A stretch of 64,000 nucleotides of DNA from Vibrio pomeroyi (GCA_041879425.1 CP090854.1:744001-808000), one strand, 5' to 3'. Positions 18,935-28,216 are shown, counted from the first letter of the stretch. A program made the numbers and translations. Notes: a model not told the origin generated them from the letters alone.

Positions 18935-19441
18935 ATGACTCGCGGGTTTACTTTATTAGAGCTGTTAATAACGGTATCGGTTTTGTCGATACTGATAGCG
19001 ACGGCTGCCCCGAGTTTTAGTTCGGTGACTCAAACCGTCAAGATGCAGCGACTCGCTGGTGAGTTGAATGGTTTTTTAATTCAAGCTAAGTCTGAATCGG
19101 TGAAAAGGAATCAAGATCTTTGGGTTCATTTCTCCATGGATAAAAATGAAGAGCAATCAACAGGGGAGTGGAGTCTGTTATTGAAACCGACCGAAGATCT
19201 CTCTGGCGAAACGCTGATGATGCTATCGGGTCAACCGTTTCGAGATGTCTCGTTTTCTCATAACTATACAGGTGCAAGAATTAGTTTTGAGAGTGTAAGA
19301 GGACGACCAGCTAGAGGAACGATTTACCTTTCTCCAAACACAGCGTCAACAGACCGACTGTTGGTTAAATTATCTAGCCCTCCAGGGCGAATTAAGGTGT
19401 GCGGTGAGTCCAGTGCGCAGTATGGCTATGATGCGTGTTAG
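18935..19441 (+). CDS. fimT: FimT/GspH family minor pseudopilin
   Basis: 168 residues. Very short leader MTRG, then cleavage site G|FTLLELL with Glu+5 and an N-methylation-type Phe+1. The GspH/FimT domain pattern follows (LNGFLIQAKSESVKRNQ, then a beta-rich C-terminal half with GRPARGTIYLSP). First gene of a minor-pilin operon that primes type IV pilus assembly. Its 3' end overlaps pilW by 38 bases, indicating coupled translation. Confidence 0.85.
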   Translation: MTRGFTLLELLITVSVLSILIATAAPSFSSVTQTVKMQRLAGELNGFLIQAKSESVKRNQDLWVHFSMDKNEEQSTGEWSLLLKPTEDLSGETLMMLSGQPFRDVSFSHNYTGARISFESVRGRPARGTIYLSPNTASTDRLLVKLSSPPGRIKVCGESSAQYGYDAC

Positions 19442-20054
19442 ACCGACCGCGATAGCGCCGAGTAAACAGCAAGGCACATCATTAATTGAGTTAATGGTGG
19501 CGTCTGTGATTGGTGTGTTCGCGATTTCGATTATCGGTAGTGTCTTTATAACAGGGCAGAGAATTGCCAAAGACAAAGGCATTGAATTATTGCTGCTACA
19601 AAATCTAACAAGCACCATGCAGGTGATGAAAGAGGATATTCAACGAGCGGGTTACGATGGTTCAAACGGTTACTCAATCAAGTTATCTGGCGCGAGTGAC
19701 ACAATTCAAGTCAGTGGCGGTGTGGCGGTGGGTTTTGTTTATTTCCGAGAAGGGTCGAGTAGCGATAAAGATCATCGACATATCGTTTACCGCAAGGATG
19801 GGACTCGGCTACAAATATGTGAAAAAGGCATGCTTGTTTCAGATGACCTCCTTTCGTTCAATGACGTCACATCGTGTTATTCATTGTTCGATGACAGTCT
19901 TATCGAAGTGGACGAGTTCAACATTAATTCTCAGGCATTAGAGCAAAACTCTATCAAGACCACGCTCACTGATATCAATATCACAGCTTCAATTCCAACC
20001 GCGGGTGTTTCCAAATCGCTTTCGGTCTCCATTAAACAAAGGAACTGGCAATGA
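19404..20054 (+). CDS. pilW: Minor pilin PilW
   Basis: 216 residues from a GTG at 19404, chosen for the AAGG six bases upstream; internal ATGs at 19422, 19428 and 19431 are alternatives. Leader ends QQG before TSLIELM, a class III signal with Glu+5. The PilW pattern (ITGQRIAKDKG, STMQVMKEDIQRAGYDG) is clear. It overlaps fimT upstream and pilX downstream by an ATGA. Confidence 0.83.
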   Translation: MSPVRSMAMMRVRPTAIAPSKQQGTSLIELMVASVIGVFAISIIGSVFITGQRIAKDKGIELLLLQNLTSTMQVMKEDIQRAGYDGSNGYSIKLSGASDTIQVSGGVAVGFVYFREGSSSDKDHRHIVYRKDGTRLQICEKGMLVSDDLLSFNDVTSCYSLFDDSLIEVDEFNINSQALEQNSIKTTLTDINITASIPTAGVSKSLSVSIKQRNWQ

Positions 20055-21355
20055 TGATGTTGAGAAACCAGCGTGGTGTGGTGACCTTGTTGATTACATC
20101 TGTGCTTTTAATTGGTGCGCTGGTAGTGACGTTAGGTTCATACCGCAGTGTTTTTCATCAGATCAAAGTGGCTCAAAACGAGGTCGAAGGTCGCAAAGCC
20201 CACTGGCGATCGGAAGGTGGTTTAGAGTGTGGATTCACTTACATCGCCGAAAATGACCTGACTGCTATTCCCAATGATTTAATGGATCATTGTCAGCAAT
20301 CGAAAGTCGTTACGTTGGAATCAGAAGCCCTCACACCGAATATATTGGTGTCGAGTTCAGAGTCTTTATCGCTGAACAAAGAGATTAGCTTTGAAGATGC
20401 TTCGGGGCTAGGAGTAATGCAAACCAATTCGAGCTTAGAATTTATTTCAGATCACAACATCGACATTAATCCCGATATCGCTCTTACCGCTGTTGATGGT
20501 ATTAACGAGTGTGTCTCAGTTCGATTTCTAGATAGTGTCATCTATAAGAAAAAGGGAGGGGGACGTTTAAAGACCATTACTCCAGAGACACCACCTTTTC
20601 CTACCTTTGAGTCTTGTCAACCAACCACTGATATTAGCAGTGACGCAACCATCGATTCTGTTGGGGCATTGCCTTCAAACTCTTTTCAGTCAGACTTCAA
20701 GTTCGATCCTGATATCGATACGTTCTCTAATTACTTTGGAGTCCCTAAAACATCAGAGAATATTGACCAAATTAAGCTTGATTACCATGTTGTCGACCTG
20801 ATTGATCGGACTGTATCTCCGCCCAAGCATATAGATTTAGTTAAGGGTGAGTACGAAGGAAATAAGTGTAGCAAAGCTATTAATGATGCCTTTTCAAGTG
20901 GAGAGAATAAGGTATGGGTTATCGGTGATTGCGTCGTTTATTCACCTGCGATTAATGTTGTTGAGCCTATCCCTGGCGTTGTTACACCTCGCTCACTAGT
21001 GATTCAAGATGGCATTGTTGCGAACGGTAACGCAAGCGTATTTGATGGATCTTTTTATCATCTAAATGATATGAGTATATTCGATAACCCTAACTCTCCC
21101 GATCTTGATACCGACTTGTTGAGTGACTTGTGGGCTAAAGTCCCAGATACAATTCCTATCACTGGTTTAGTACAAAGCAATTCGGTTTATATTGGATTTG
21201 CCTCTTTTTTCCCGAAAGGCGGGATGTTTTTTGATTCCACTGGAGGGCTATCGACAATTCAGGGTTCAATCAATTTAGATTATACCGGTGAATACAATCC
21301 TCATAGTGCTCCTTTGAAAGCGAAGTGGAAGCGAGGCTCATGGAATGACTTCTAA
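20051..21355 (+). CDS. pilX: PilX-like pilus assembly protein
   Basis: 434 residues. The N-terminus (NQRGVVTLLITSVLLIGALVV) is a PilX-type signal without the canonical Glu+5, followed by GRKAHWRSEGGLECG, which fits PilX N domains. The remaining 350 residues match nothing I recognise. PilX proteins of Pseudomonas are about 200 residues, so this is much longer. Start codon overlaps the pilW stop (ATGA). The gene overlaps pilV by 11 bases. The long C-terminal part may be an exposed tip or adhesive domain; that is inference. Confidence 0.7.
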   Translation: MMMLRNQRGVVTLLITSVLLIGALVVTLGSYRSVFHQIKVAQNEVEGRKAHWRSEGGLECGFTYIAENDLTAIPNDLMDHCQQSKVVTLESEALTPNILVSSSESLSLNKEISFEDASGLGVMQTNSSLEFISDHNIDINPDIALTAVDGINECVSVRFLDSVIYKKKGGGRLKTITPETPPFPTFESCQPTTDISSDATIDSVGALPSNSFQSDFKFDPDIDTFSNYFGVPKTSENIDQIKLDYHVVDLIDRTVSPPKHIDLVKGEYEGNKCSKAINDAFSSGENKVWVIGDCVVYSPAINVVEPIPGVVTPRSLVIQDGIVANGNASVFDGSFYHLNDMSIFDNPNSPDLDTDLLSDLWAKVPDTIPITGLVQSNSVYIGFASFFPKGGMFFDSTGGLSTIQGSINLDYTGEYNPHSAPLKAKWKRGSWNDF

Positions 21356-21794
21356 ACAACAAGGTTTCAGTCTTATCGAGGTGCTTATTTCTTTTATGCT
21401 CATTGGTGTTGCTTCTTTAGGGTTGGTTAAATTGCAGGTGTACGCGGAACAAAAATCAGAGTTTGCACTCCACAGTGTTGAAGCGTTGCATTTTGCTGAA
21501 AGGCAGATGGAATATTATCGAACTCGCGTGTCGGATGTGAGTGGGGCGGTTGGGCTCATTCCTTTCTCGGAACTAAGTGAGGCGAAGCATTGTCTCAACA
21601 TAGCAAGTTCAGATCCCTTATCCGGTTTATCGGGCTCTGCGTATGCGATGGCATGTGATGTAACCGATGCCAACGGGGCTTTGTCTGGCGCTCTGAAAAA
21701 CATTACTGTCACAATTGCATGGCAAGATCGTATGAACCGCGCACAAAGCATTTATCTAGAAACTATGCTCTCCAAATACAGTGAGTTTGATTGA
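21345..21794 (+). CDS. pilV: Minor pilin PilV
   Basis: 149 residues. Leader MTSKQQG then FSLIEVL with Glu+5, a hydrophobic helix, and the PilV pattern ASLGLVKLQVYAEQ plus ALHFAERQMEYYR. Last clear gene of the overlapping pilin run. With FimT, PilW and PilX it would make up the initiation complex at the pilus tip. No pilY1 gene follows. Confidence 0.82.
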   Translation: MTSKQQGFSLIEVLISFMLIGVASLGLVKLQVYAEQKSEFALHSVEALHFAERQMEYYRTRVSDVSGAVGLIPFSELSEAKHCLNIASSDPLSGLSGSAYAMACDVTDANGALSGALKNITVTIAWQDRMNRAQSIYLETMLSKYSEFD

Positions 21795-21978
21795 CCCTCA
21801 AGCAAACGTTTACTGCATGCCAAGGCTTACGCTACTCCTTTTACTGATAATTTTCACTCCTCGGACATTGTTTGCGTACTGGTTAAATGACTGTATATGG
21901 AATGGTGTTTTTTGTGTTTTTATATTGTTGCTGTTGTATGGTATTTTTGCAAAATATGTCTCCATTTATGGAAAATGA
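21781..21978 (+). CDS. Possible small two-pass membrane protein
   Basis: 65 codons from a GTG at 21781, overlapping the pilV end. Two hydrophobic stretches (about 15-32 and 41-60) separated by a short loop. No clear ribosome site and no known family. It may be an accidental AT-rich frame. Listed because it follows the overlapping-gene pattern of the pilin operon. Confidence 0.25.
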   Translation: MSLIDPQANVYCMPRLTLLLLLIIFTPRTLFAYWLNDCIWNGVFCVFILLLLYGIFAKYVSIYGK

Positions 21979-22092
21979 GGTGGAATCTTGTGCTTTTTAA
22001 TGACGATTTAAATAGAATATGTGCTGTACCAATAGGCCGTGGTCAAAACTTATATTAGGCCTAAACAAAACAACATCACATATGGAGTTACA

Positions 22093-23655
22093 ATGAGTAA
22101 CCAAGCCGTAAAAAAAGCACCATCGACTGAGAAAATCAGTGGAATGGACCGCTTTCTAAACTTCATTGAACGCGCCGGCAACAAAATTCCAGACCCAGCA
22201 ATCCTGTTCTTCTGGGCTCTAGTTATCGTATGGGTAGCATCTGCACTTTTGTCGAACCTTTCATTCGACCTAATCAACCCTCAAACGGGTGCTGCTCTAG
22301 AAGTTAACAACCTACTGACTGGTGAAGCACTTGCTAGCTTCCTAGCGAATATGGTTACCACGTTCACAGGCTTCGCACCGCTAGGCATCGTACTTGTTGC
22401 TATGCTAGGTGTTGGCGTTGCAGATTCTTCAGGCTTCATTACGACTGGCCTTAAGAAGATGCTTAACTTCACGCCAGCTAAGCTACTAACGCCAATGCTA
22501 ATCCTTGTTGCTATCGTGTCTCACACAGCAGCAGATGCAGGTTATGTTCTAGTAATCCCTCTTGGTGGTATCATCTTCCACGCTGCGGGTCGTCACCCTC
22601 TAGCGGGTATTGCAGCAGCGTTTGCTGGTGTATCAGGTGGTTTCTCAGCGAACTTCATTCCTTCAGGTATTGACCCGCTACTCGCTGGTTTCACTCAAAC
22701 AGCGGCAAACGTTCTTGACCCTGAATACGTGATTAACCCTCTAGCGAACATCTTCTTTACTGGCCTATCTTCAGTGCTTATTGTTGCTATCGGTTGGTAC
22801 GTAACTGAGAAGATCATCGAGCCTCGTCTTGCTAACACGCCAGTTGATGAAGATGCAGAAGCTGCACCAGATCTTGGTACTTTCACTGCAATCGAATCTA
22901 AAGCATTCAAGTTTGCAGGTTGGGCAATGGTTGCAGGTATTGGTCTGCTTATCGCGGCTCTTATTCCTGAAAACTCAGCGCTTCGTTCGCCTGAAGGTGA
23001 GCTAACAGCATTCTCTGCACCAGTAATGAAGTCTATCGTTCCTCTGATCTTCATCCTGTTCATCATTCCAGGTATCGTCTACGGCCGTGTAGCGGGTACT
23101 TTCAAGAACAGTAATGACGTAATCAAAGCAATGTCTGAGACGATGGCAACGATGGGCGCATACATTGTAATGTCGTTCTTCTGTGCACAGTTCCTATCTG
23201 CATTCGGTCAATCAAACATCGGTACTATGCTTGCGCTTTACGGTGCTGAAGGCCTGAAAGCGATGGACCTTCCTGGTGAAGCAACGGTTGTTGGTATGAT
23301 TCTACTAACAGCTTCAGTTAACCTTCTTGTAGGTTCTGCTTCAGCTAAGTGGGCTCTTATCGGTCCAATCCTAGTTCCAATGCTAATGGTTGTGGGTATC
23401 TCTCCTGAGCTATCTCAAGCGGCTTACCGTGTAGGTGACTCAGTGTCTAACATCATCTCTCCACTAATGGTGTTCTTCCCACTGGTTGTTGTTTACTGTC
23501 AACGCTACGTTAAGTCGACAGGTATCGGTACTCTAGCTTCTCTAATGATGCCATTCTCGATTGCTATGCTGATCGGTTGGTCTATCTTCTTGCTAGCTTA
23601 CTGGGCTCTTGGTATCCCACTAGGTATCCAAGCACCTTACACTTACACAATGTAA
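22093..23655 (+). CDS. abgT: AbgT family transporter
   Basis: 520 residues from the ATG at 22093 (GGAG eight bases upstream; the frame opens at 22039). Polytopic inner-membrane protein of the p-aminobenzoyl-glutamate transporter family, with conserved NKIPDPAILFFWAL, MLGVGVADSSGFI, SHTAADAGYVLVIPLGG and SAKWALIGPILVPML. E. coli AbgT imports p-aminobenzoyl-glutamate, while MtrF/YdaH relatives export sulfonamides. Substrate here is open. No abgAB hydrolase genes are adjacent. Confidence 0.92.
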   Translation: MSNQAVKKAPSTEKISGMDRFLNFIERAGNKIPDPAILFFWALVIVWVASALLSNLSFDLINPQTGAALEVNNLLTGEALASFLANMVTTFTGFAPLGIVLVAMLGVGVADSSGFITTGLKKMLNFTPAKLLTPMLILVAIVSHTAADAGYVLVIPLGGIIFHAAGRHPLAGIAAAFAGVSGGFSANFIPSGIDPLLAGFTQTAANVLDPEYVINPLANIFFTGLSSVLIVAIGWYVTEKIIEPRLANTPVDEDAEAAPDLGTFTAIESKAFKFAGWAMVAGIGLLIAALIPENSALRSPEGELTAFSAPVMKSIVPLIFILFIIPGIVYGRVAGTFKNSNDVIKAMSETMATMGAYIVMSFFCAQFLSAFGQSNIGTMLALYGAEGLKAMDLPGEATVVGMILLTASVNLLVGSASAKWALIGPILVPMLMVVGISPELSQAAYRVGDSVSNIISPLMVFFPLVVVYCQRYVKSTGIGTLASLMMPFSIAMLIGWSIFLLAYWALGIPLGIQAPYTYTM

Positions 23656-23692
23656 GATTGAACTAAGCAAAATTAAGCTTTATTCATTGCTA

Positions 23693-23722
23693 AGCCCGCA
23701 CCGAAATGTGCGGGCTTTTTTT
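23693..23722 (+). terminator. Terminator of abgT
   Basis: AGCCCGCAC (23693-23701) pairs with GTGCGGGCT (23708-23716), followed by six T. Confidence 0.9.
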
Positions 23723-23840
23723 CGCTGTTTTTTCCTATTGGTTCATCTCTAAAACTTTTTATATCCAAGATAAAGGTACTCAGCTTATACTCCGGATTAC
23801 GGCTAATTGTTGGCCGGTAAATTTAGGAAATCCAAATCAC

Positions 23841-25130
23841 ATGAAGATTCTGCTTTTAGTAGGGTTAATTGTTTTAAATGGTCTGTTTGCCATGTCAGAG
23901 ATTGCATTGGTAGCAGCAAAGAATAGTCGGCTGAAACGCTTAGCCGAAAAACACCGTTCCGCTCAGGTTGCGCTTGAGCTCAAAGAAAACCCAACCCGCT
24001 TCCTCTCAACCATTCAAATCGGTATCACTGTAATCGGCCTGCTCAGCGGTATTGTGGGTGAGGCGACACTATCGGCTCCATTGGCGGTTCAACTTGAACT
24101 GTGGGGATTAGACCCAACACAAGCGAATATCTTATCTACTGCGGTTGTGGTGGTGGGTATTACTTACTTCGCGATAGTTGTCGGTGAGCTAGTACCAAAA
24201 CGTTTCGCTCAATCTCAAGCTGAAAATATCGCCGTGTTAGTAGCGCTACCTATCTTCTGGTTATCTAAAATCGCGACGCCATTTGTATTTGCGCTATCAA
24301 CTTCAACCGAAGGCATTCTTAAGCTGATGGGGCGTGGTGGCGAAGAAGACAGCGTGACTGAAGATGATATTCATGCGCTCGTGAAAGAAGGCTCTGAATC
24401 TGGTGTGATAGAGCGCGGTGAGCAAGAGATGATTCGCAATATCTTGCAGCTTGATGATCGCCTTGTCAGCTCATTGATGACGCCGCGTCGAGATATCGAC
24501 TTTCTTGATATAGACCAACCTGTCGAGAACATCTTTAAGCAATTGCGTTCATCAAAGCACAGTGTGTTTCCATTGTGCCAAGATCACCTCAATAAAGTGG
24601 TCGGTACGGTGTCAGCCAAAGCCTTGTTGAATCAGGCGGGTAACTTAAGTATTCAAGTGATCATGGGACTGTCTAAATCTCCGATCTACGTGCCTGAATC
24701 GATGAAGGCATTGCGTCTACTTGGTTACTTTAAAGAGTCAGGCACTGAGATGGCATTCATTGTCGATGAGTATGGCGATGTGCAAGGCCTAGTGACTCAC
24801 TACGATATTCTTGAGGCGATTGCCGGAGAGCTATCGAACAACCCGAAAGACCTTTGGACAGAGCAAGTTGAAGATGGATTGATGGTGGATGGATTAATCC
24901 CCCTCAGTGAGCTGAAGAACCGCTTAGAGCTTTCGGAATTAGAAGGTGAAAACGAGGGCTTCCAAACGCTGAATGGTCTCATCACGTGGCTGCTAGGCCG
25001 CTTACCAGAAACGGGTGAATTCGTTGAGTGTCAGCAGTGGCAATTTGAAATCATCTCGGTCGAGAACAACCGTATTGTGAGTGTTAAAGCGACGCAAATC
25101 GTTAACGATGTAGTTGAAGCGGCAAGCTAA
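23841..25130 (+). CDS. CNNM/HlyC-CorC family membrane protein
   Basis: 429 residues from the ATG at 23841 (AGGA upstream); the longer frame starts inside the abgT terminator and is rejected. N-terminal DUF21/CNNM transmembrane domain with NGLFAMSEIALVAAK (about 1-190), a CBS pair (about 210-330, MTPRRDIDFLD) and a CorC_HlyC domain at the C-terminus. Often annotated as hemolysin. E. coli relatives include YtfL (PaeA), linked to polyamine export, and CorC-type magnesium/cobalt resistance proteins. Transport substrate not determined by sequence. Confidence 0.9.
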   Translation: MKILLLVGLIVLNGLFAMSEIALVAAKNSRLKRLAEKHRSAQVALELKENPTRFLSTIQIGITVIGLLSGIVGEATLSAPLAVQLELWGLDPTQANILSTAVVVVGITYFAIVVGELVPKRFAQSQAENIAVLVALPIFWLSKIATPFVFALSTSTEGILKLMGRGGEEDSVTEDDIHALVKEGSESGVIERGEQEMIRNILQLDDRLVSSLMTPRRDIDFLDIDQPVENIFKQLRSSKHSVFPLCQDHLNKVVGTVSAKALLNQAGNLSIQVIMGLSKSPIYVPESMKALRLLGYFKESGTEMAFIVDEYGDVQGLVTHYDILEAIAGELSNNPKDLWTEQVEDGLMVDGLIPLSELKNRLELSELEGENEGFQTLNGLITWLLGRLPETGEFVECQQWQFEIISVENNRIVSVKATQIVNDVVEAAS

Positions 25131-25257
25131 ATAGAGAGTTAATCATCTAGATGGTGGTTATTGTTCATTATCTCTTTGTTGTTCATCGCCACCAAGATTA
25201 GGTATGCTTCACCGCATACCTTTTTTGTTCCTATTGTTTGTTTTTCTGGAGTTCCCT

Positions 25258-25824
25258 TTGTCAGACCATCAATTCACCCCTCAAGATGAAATCTTCATGC
25301 GACGCGCCATTGAGGTAGCCAAGCAAGCTGAGAGTGAGGGAGAGGTCCCTGTGGGTGCAGTGTTGGTAAAAGACGGTGAGATTATTTCTGAAGGGTGGAA
25401 CCGTTCGATTGGTAGCCACGATGCTACGGCACACGCAGAAATCGAAACCTTGCGTAAAGCGGGGCAAGCTCTGGAAAATTACCGACTGCTCGATACCACT
25501 TTATACGTCACGCTAGAGCCATGCCCTATGTGTGCCGGTGCTTTGTTACATAGCCGAGTAAAACGTATCGTCTTTGGTGCACCTGACTTAAAAGCTGGAG
25601 CAGCGGGAACTGTCTTGAACTTATTTGAAAGCCAAGCCTCGTACCACTATGCAGATGTTGAACATGGGCTATTAGAAGAAGAGTGTCGTGAGCAGTTGCA
25701 GGCGTTTTTCAAGCGCCGTAGGAAAGAGATCAAAGAGAAGCGAAAGCAAGAGCGTCTGTTGGAAGAGCAGAGTTTAGAAACTGACAAGGTAAGTAGCGAT
25801 AATAAGGTCAATAATAAGAAATAG
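25258..25824 (+). CDS. tadA: tRNA-specific adenosine deaminase TadA
   Basis: 188 residues from a TTG at 25258. This start is chosen because GGAG lies 6 bases upstream and the product SDHQFTPQDEIFMRRA aligns with TadA N-termini; an ATG at 25204 would add an unsupported hydrophobic tail. Deaminates A34 to inosine in tRNA-Arg(ACG). Zinc/catalytic motifs HAE (59-61) and PCPMC (88-92) are present. The C-terminus carries an unusually long charged extension (KRRRKEIKEKRKQERLLEEQ onward). Essential gene in most bacteria. Confidence 0.95.
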   Translation: MSDHQFTPQDEIFMRRAIEVAKQAESEGEVPVGAVLVKDGEIISEGWNRSIGSHDATAHAEIETLRKAGQALENYRLLDTTLYVTLEPCPMCAGALLHSRVKRIVFGAPDLKAGAAGTVLNLFESQASYHYADVEHGLLEEECREQLQAFFKRRRKEIKEKRKQERLLEEQSLETDKVSSDNKVNNKK

Positions 25825-25886
25825 CAGCGAGCTTTAGGCACTCTCAATCTCAAGAGCGCCCGTGCCAAGTGATTTGGTTATTGTAT

Positions 25887-26018
25887 TTACTCAGCAATCA
25901 TCTGCATGAAAGCACGGTTGCGCCAAATGATCTTCTTCTTGTTATTTGAAAGCATACGCTTACGACGGTTTGCAGCAACGGTCTTATCAAGGCGCTTCGA
26001 TTTCAGTTTCTTCATCAT
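25887..26018 (-). CDS. Small highly basic protein, unknown
   Basis: A 43-codon frame with tandem start codons (ATGATG, 26018 and 26015) and AGGAAA about 10 bases upstream. The product starts MMKKLKSKRLDKTVAANR, is very Lys/Arg-rich (RRKRML, NNKKKIIWRNRA) and ends MQMIAE. Codon use matches the genome's highly expressed genes (CGT, AAG, AAC), which argues against a chance frame. Composition suggests nucleic-acid or ribosome contact, but I recognise no family. Convergent with tadA. Confidence 0.6.
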   Translation of the reverse strand: MMKKLKSKRLDKTVAANRRKRMLSNNKKKIIWRNRAFMQMIAE

Positions 26019-26281
26019 TTCAATGATTTCCTATTTGTCGTCTGACTTTTTAGTTTGGACTAACGATTTAATTATAGTGTTATTCGTTTATTTGGCCTGT
26101 CGCGCGCTTGGCTTACCCAGAAGAGCAGTTCTAGGAACCCCAGCACTGAAGAGCAACAGAGCGTAATTTTGATTATGGTGTGCCGTTATAAAGTTCGATT
26201 GTTACTGCAATATGACACATCGACTTTCACGGCCTTTTGTCGAGCTTATTCTTTTGCGTACAGTTACAAAAAGCACAATAA
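26019..26281. other. Intergenic region upstream of the small basic gene
   Basis: About 260 bases between two minus-strand genes. It would carry the promoter for the 25887-26018 gene; no distinctive operator, repeat or RNA is visible. Confidence 0.3.
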
Positions 26282-26313
26282 AAAAGAGCAATGCTTAATG
26301 GCATTGCTCTTTT
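26282..26313 (-). terminator. Terminator of mltF
   Basis: Perfect 13-bp stem AAAAGAGCAATGC (26282-26294) with its complement (26301-26313); T-rich on both sides, 6 bases after the mltF stop. Confidence 0.88.
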
Positions 26314-26318
26314 AGTAT

Positions 26319-27887
26319 CTACTGCGAAGGTTCCGAACTGCTTACTGTCGATTCAGCAGCGCTAATGCTTGATTCAGCACCAGAAGTCTCTAGAGGTGGG
26401 ATGACGATCAACCCTTCAAGACTCTCTTCTTGTTCTTTATTACGCTTATTTACATGGCCGATGATGCTTTGGTAATAACGGCGAATGTTCTCAACGTAAT
26501 TTCTAGCTTCATCACCACGGGCATAGCCGTAACGAGTTTGGCTGTAGTACTTCTTCTGTCGTAACAGAGGCAATCTGTCTTTCACATCGCCCCAAGCATC
26601 AGGATCTCCGCCTTGTGCTTTGGTTAAGCGACGGGCATCCATCATATGTCCGTAACCGACATTGTATGAAGCAAGAGCAAACCAGATCTTCTCATGTTGT
26701 GTGATTGAATCTGGCACTCGATTCACGATGCGGCGCAGGTATTCAACACCGCCTTGTACCGACTGTTTCGGGTCGAGACGGTTAGTCACACCAACGCTCT
26801 TCGCTGTAGGCAGTGTCAGCATCATCATGCCTCGCACACCCGTTGGCGAGCGTGCGACTGGGTTCCAGTGTGACTCTTGGTATGCCAATGCAGCAATCAA
26901 GCGCCAATCAAATTCTTGTGAGTACTTCTGAAACAGCGGTGACCATTTTGGTAGTTTGCTGTCTAGTGCGCGGATAAAGGCACGAGTATCAACGTAGTCG
27001 AAGGTGCCGATATGACCGATGTATTTCTCTTCCAGTGAAGCCAGTTCACCAGACTGTTTTAGGTTACCGAAGAACTCAATCAGCAAAGCGTACAAGCTTT
27101 CATCTTCCGATCTATTTAGGTACCAAGAGATAGGTTGGTCTTCTGTCAGCTCAAATGCCAAGGCAACATCTGGGTACAAACGTTGCGCCAGTGACAATTC
27201 GATAGAGTCTGCAACTGTGAATAAACGTTCGCCTGTTGATACTTCTTTTAGCAGATCATTGATGTCTGCATTGCCAACCGCGTCGTAGATGAAGTCATCG
27301 TGTGTTTTCTGTAGCAGTTTGAGTGTTGGTTCAAAGTGCGAGTCTTTCACCACAACCAAAGAGGGCGTCAGCGTCTCGCTTGATACCGCAGCTTCTGATT
27401 CAGCTTGTGCTTTTACAAACTCAGCCTGACGCTCATTCTCAAAATTGATCAATTGCTCAAGGTTTCTTGGGCGCCATTGTCCCTTTTTGTACACGACCTG
27501 TTGGCTTACATAGTAATAAGCAGGCGCGGCGCGATAAGCGCGTGTCAGTTTGTTATTTTGCGTTAAGCCAGTCGCGATAAGGTCGATCTCGCCTTTCTTC
27601 AACGCAGGGAATAAGCCAGATAGGCGGTAAGCGGGTTTAACCTCAAGCTTTACACCAAGCTCCTGCGCAAACTCACGAGCTAACTCGTAATCCAAGCCTG
27701 CTGGGCCATCAGGACCAATGTAATAAGAGAGTTGGTTGTTAAGGGTGCCGACACGAAGAACGCCGCGATCTCGTATCTGCTCAAGGACACTTTTAGGTTC
27801 AGATTCAATCTGGCATCCCGCGAGCCCAACCAGAGCGATAACGAGCAGAATGAATTTAGACGAAAAGATGAGCGTAAATTTAGGCAT
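26319..27887 (-). CDS. mltF: Membrane-bound lytic murein transglycosylase F
   Basis: 522 residues from the ATG at 27887 (a TTG precedes it directly). Lipoprotein signal with lipobox LAGC, so anchored in the outer membrane. An N-terminal solute-binding-like domain (RDRGVLRVGTL to about residue 270) is followed by a C-terminal SLT domain with catalytic Glu in AYQESHWNP and the GVRGMMMLT and YNVGYGHM motifs. Cleaves peptidoglycan between MurNAc and GlcNAc to give 1,6-anhydro ends. Its place directly beside and divergent from purL is the same as in E. coli. Confidence 0.96.
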   Translation of the reverse strand: MPKFTLIFSSKFILLVIALVGLAGCQIESEPKSVLEQIRDRGVLRVGTLNNQLSYYIGPDGPAGLDYELAREFAQELGVKLEVKPAYRLSGLFPALKKGEIDLIATGLTQNNKLTRAYRAAPAYYYVSQQVVYKKGQWRPRNLEQLINFENERQAEFVKAQAESEAAVSSETLTPSLVVVKDSHFEPTLKLLQKTHDDFIYDAVGNADINDLLKEVSTGERLFTVADSIELSLAQRLYPDVALAFELTEDQPISWYLNRSEDESLYALLIEFFGNLKQSGELASLEEKYIGHIGTFDYVDTRAFIRALDSKLPKWSPLFQKYSQEFDWRLIAALAYQESHWNPVARSPTGVRGMMMLTLPTAKSVGVTNRLDPKQSVQGGVEYLRRIVNRVPDSITQHEKIWFALASYNVGYGHMMDARRLTKAQGGDPDAWGDVKDRLPLLRQKKYYSQTRYGYARGDEARNYVENIRRYYQSIIGHVNKRNKEQEESLEGLIVIPPLETSGAESSISAAESTVSSSEPSQ

Positions 27888-28216
27888 CAAAATGAAATCT
27901 CGAAAAGTGGAAGCCCCTTTATACCAAACCCCGCAAGGCTGGCAAAGCAGGTTTAATTAAACAGATGTAAAAGTGGTGATAAATGCAGCAAAAATACCAT
28001 TTACGCAGAAAGATAAAAAAAATAACGCAAACGGTTGCTTTTGGTGTTACGTCACAAAAAGAAATGCTTTATAATGCGCTCGCATTGAAGAGGTGGAATC
28101 GGCATAGGTTTGGCAACCTTCGGGAATAGCTTCGAAGAAAACAGTTAGGTTGTTCCTATAACCCACTGAATTTATTCCAATACTACCTTAATCAACTGCA
28201 TAAGAGACCTAAGCAC
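27888..28216. other. mltF-purL divergent promoter region and purL leader
   Basis: 329 bases holding the promoters of both genes. The purL side has a PurR operator, a TATAAT box at 28070-28075 with a possible TTACGT -35 at 17-base spacing, and an untranslated leader of about 130 bases with short inverted repeats (for example CTTCGAAG near 28131). No leader ORF is convincing. Confidence 0.5.
28024..28039 (+). promoter_or_regulatory. PurR operator upstream of purL
   Basis: ACGCAAACGGTTGCTT fits the PurR consensus ANGCAANCGNTTNCNT at every fixed position. It lies about 30 bases upstream of the purL -10 box, so it would repress purL when hypoxanthine or guanine is plentiful. Confidence 0.85.

Noticed and set aside
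25906..26166. 86-codon plus-strand frame after tadA
   Set aside because: It is the opposite strand of the more convincing small basic gene at 25887-26018.
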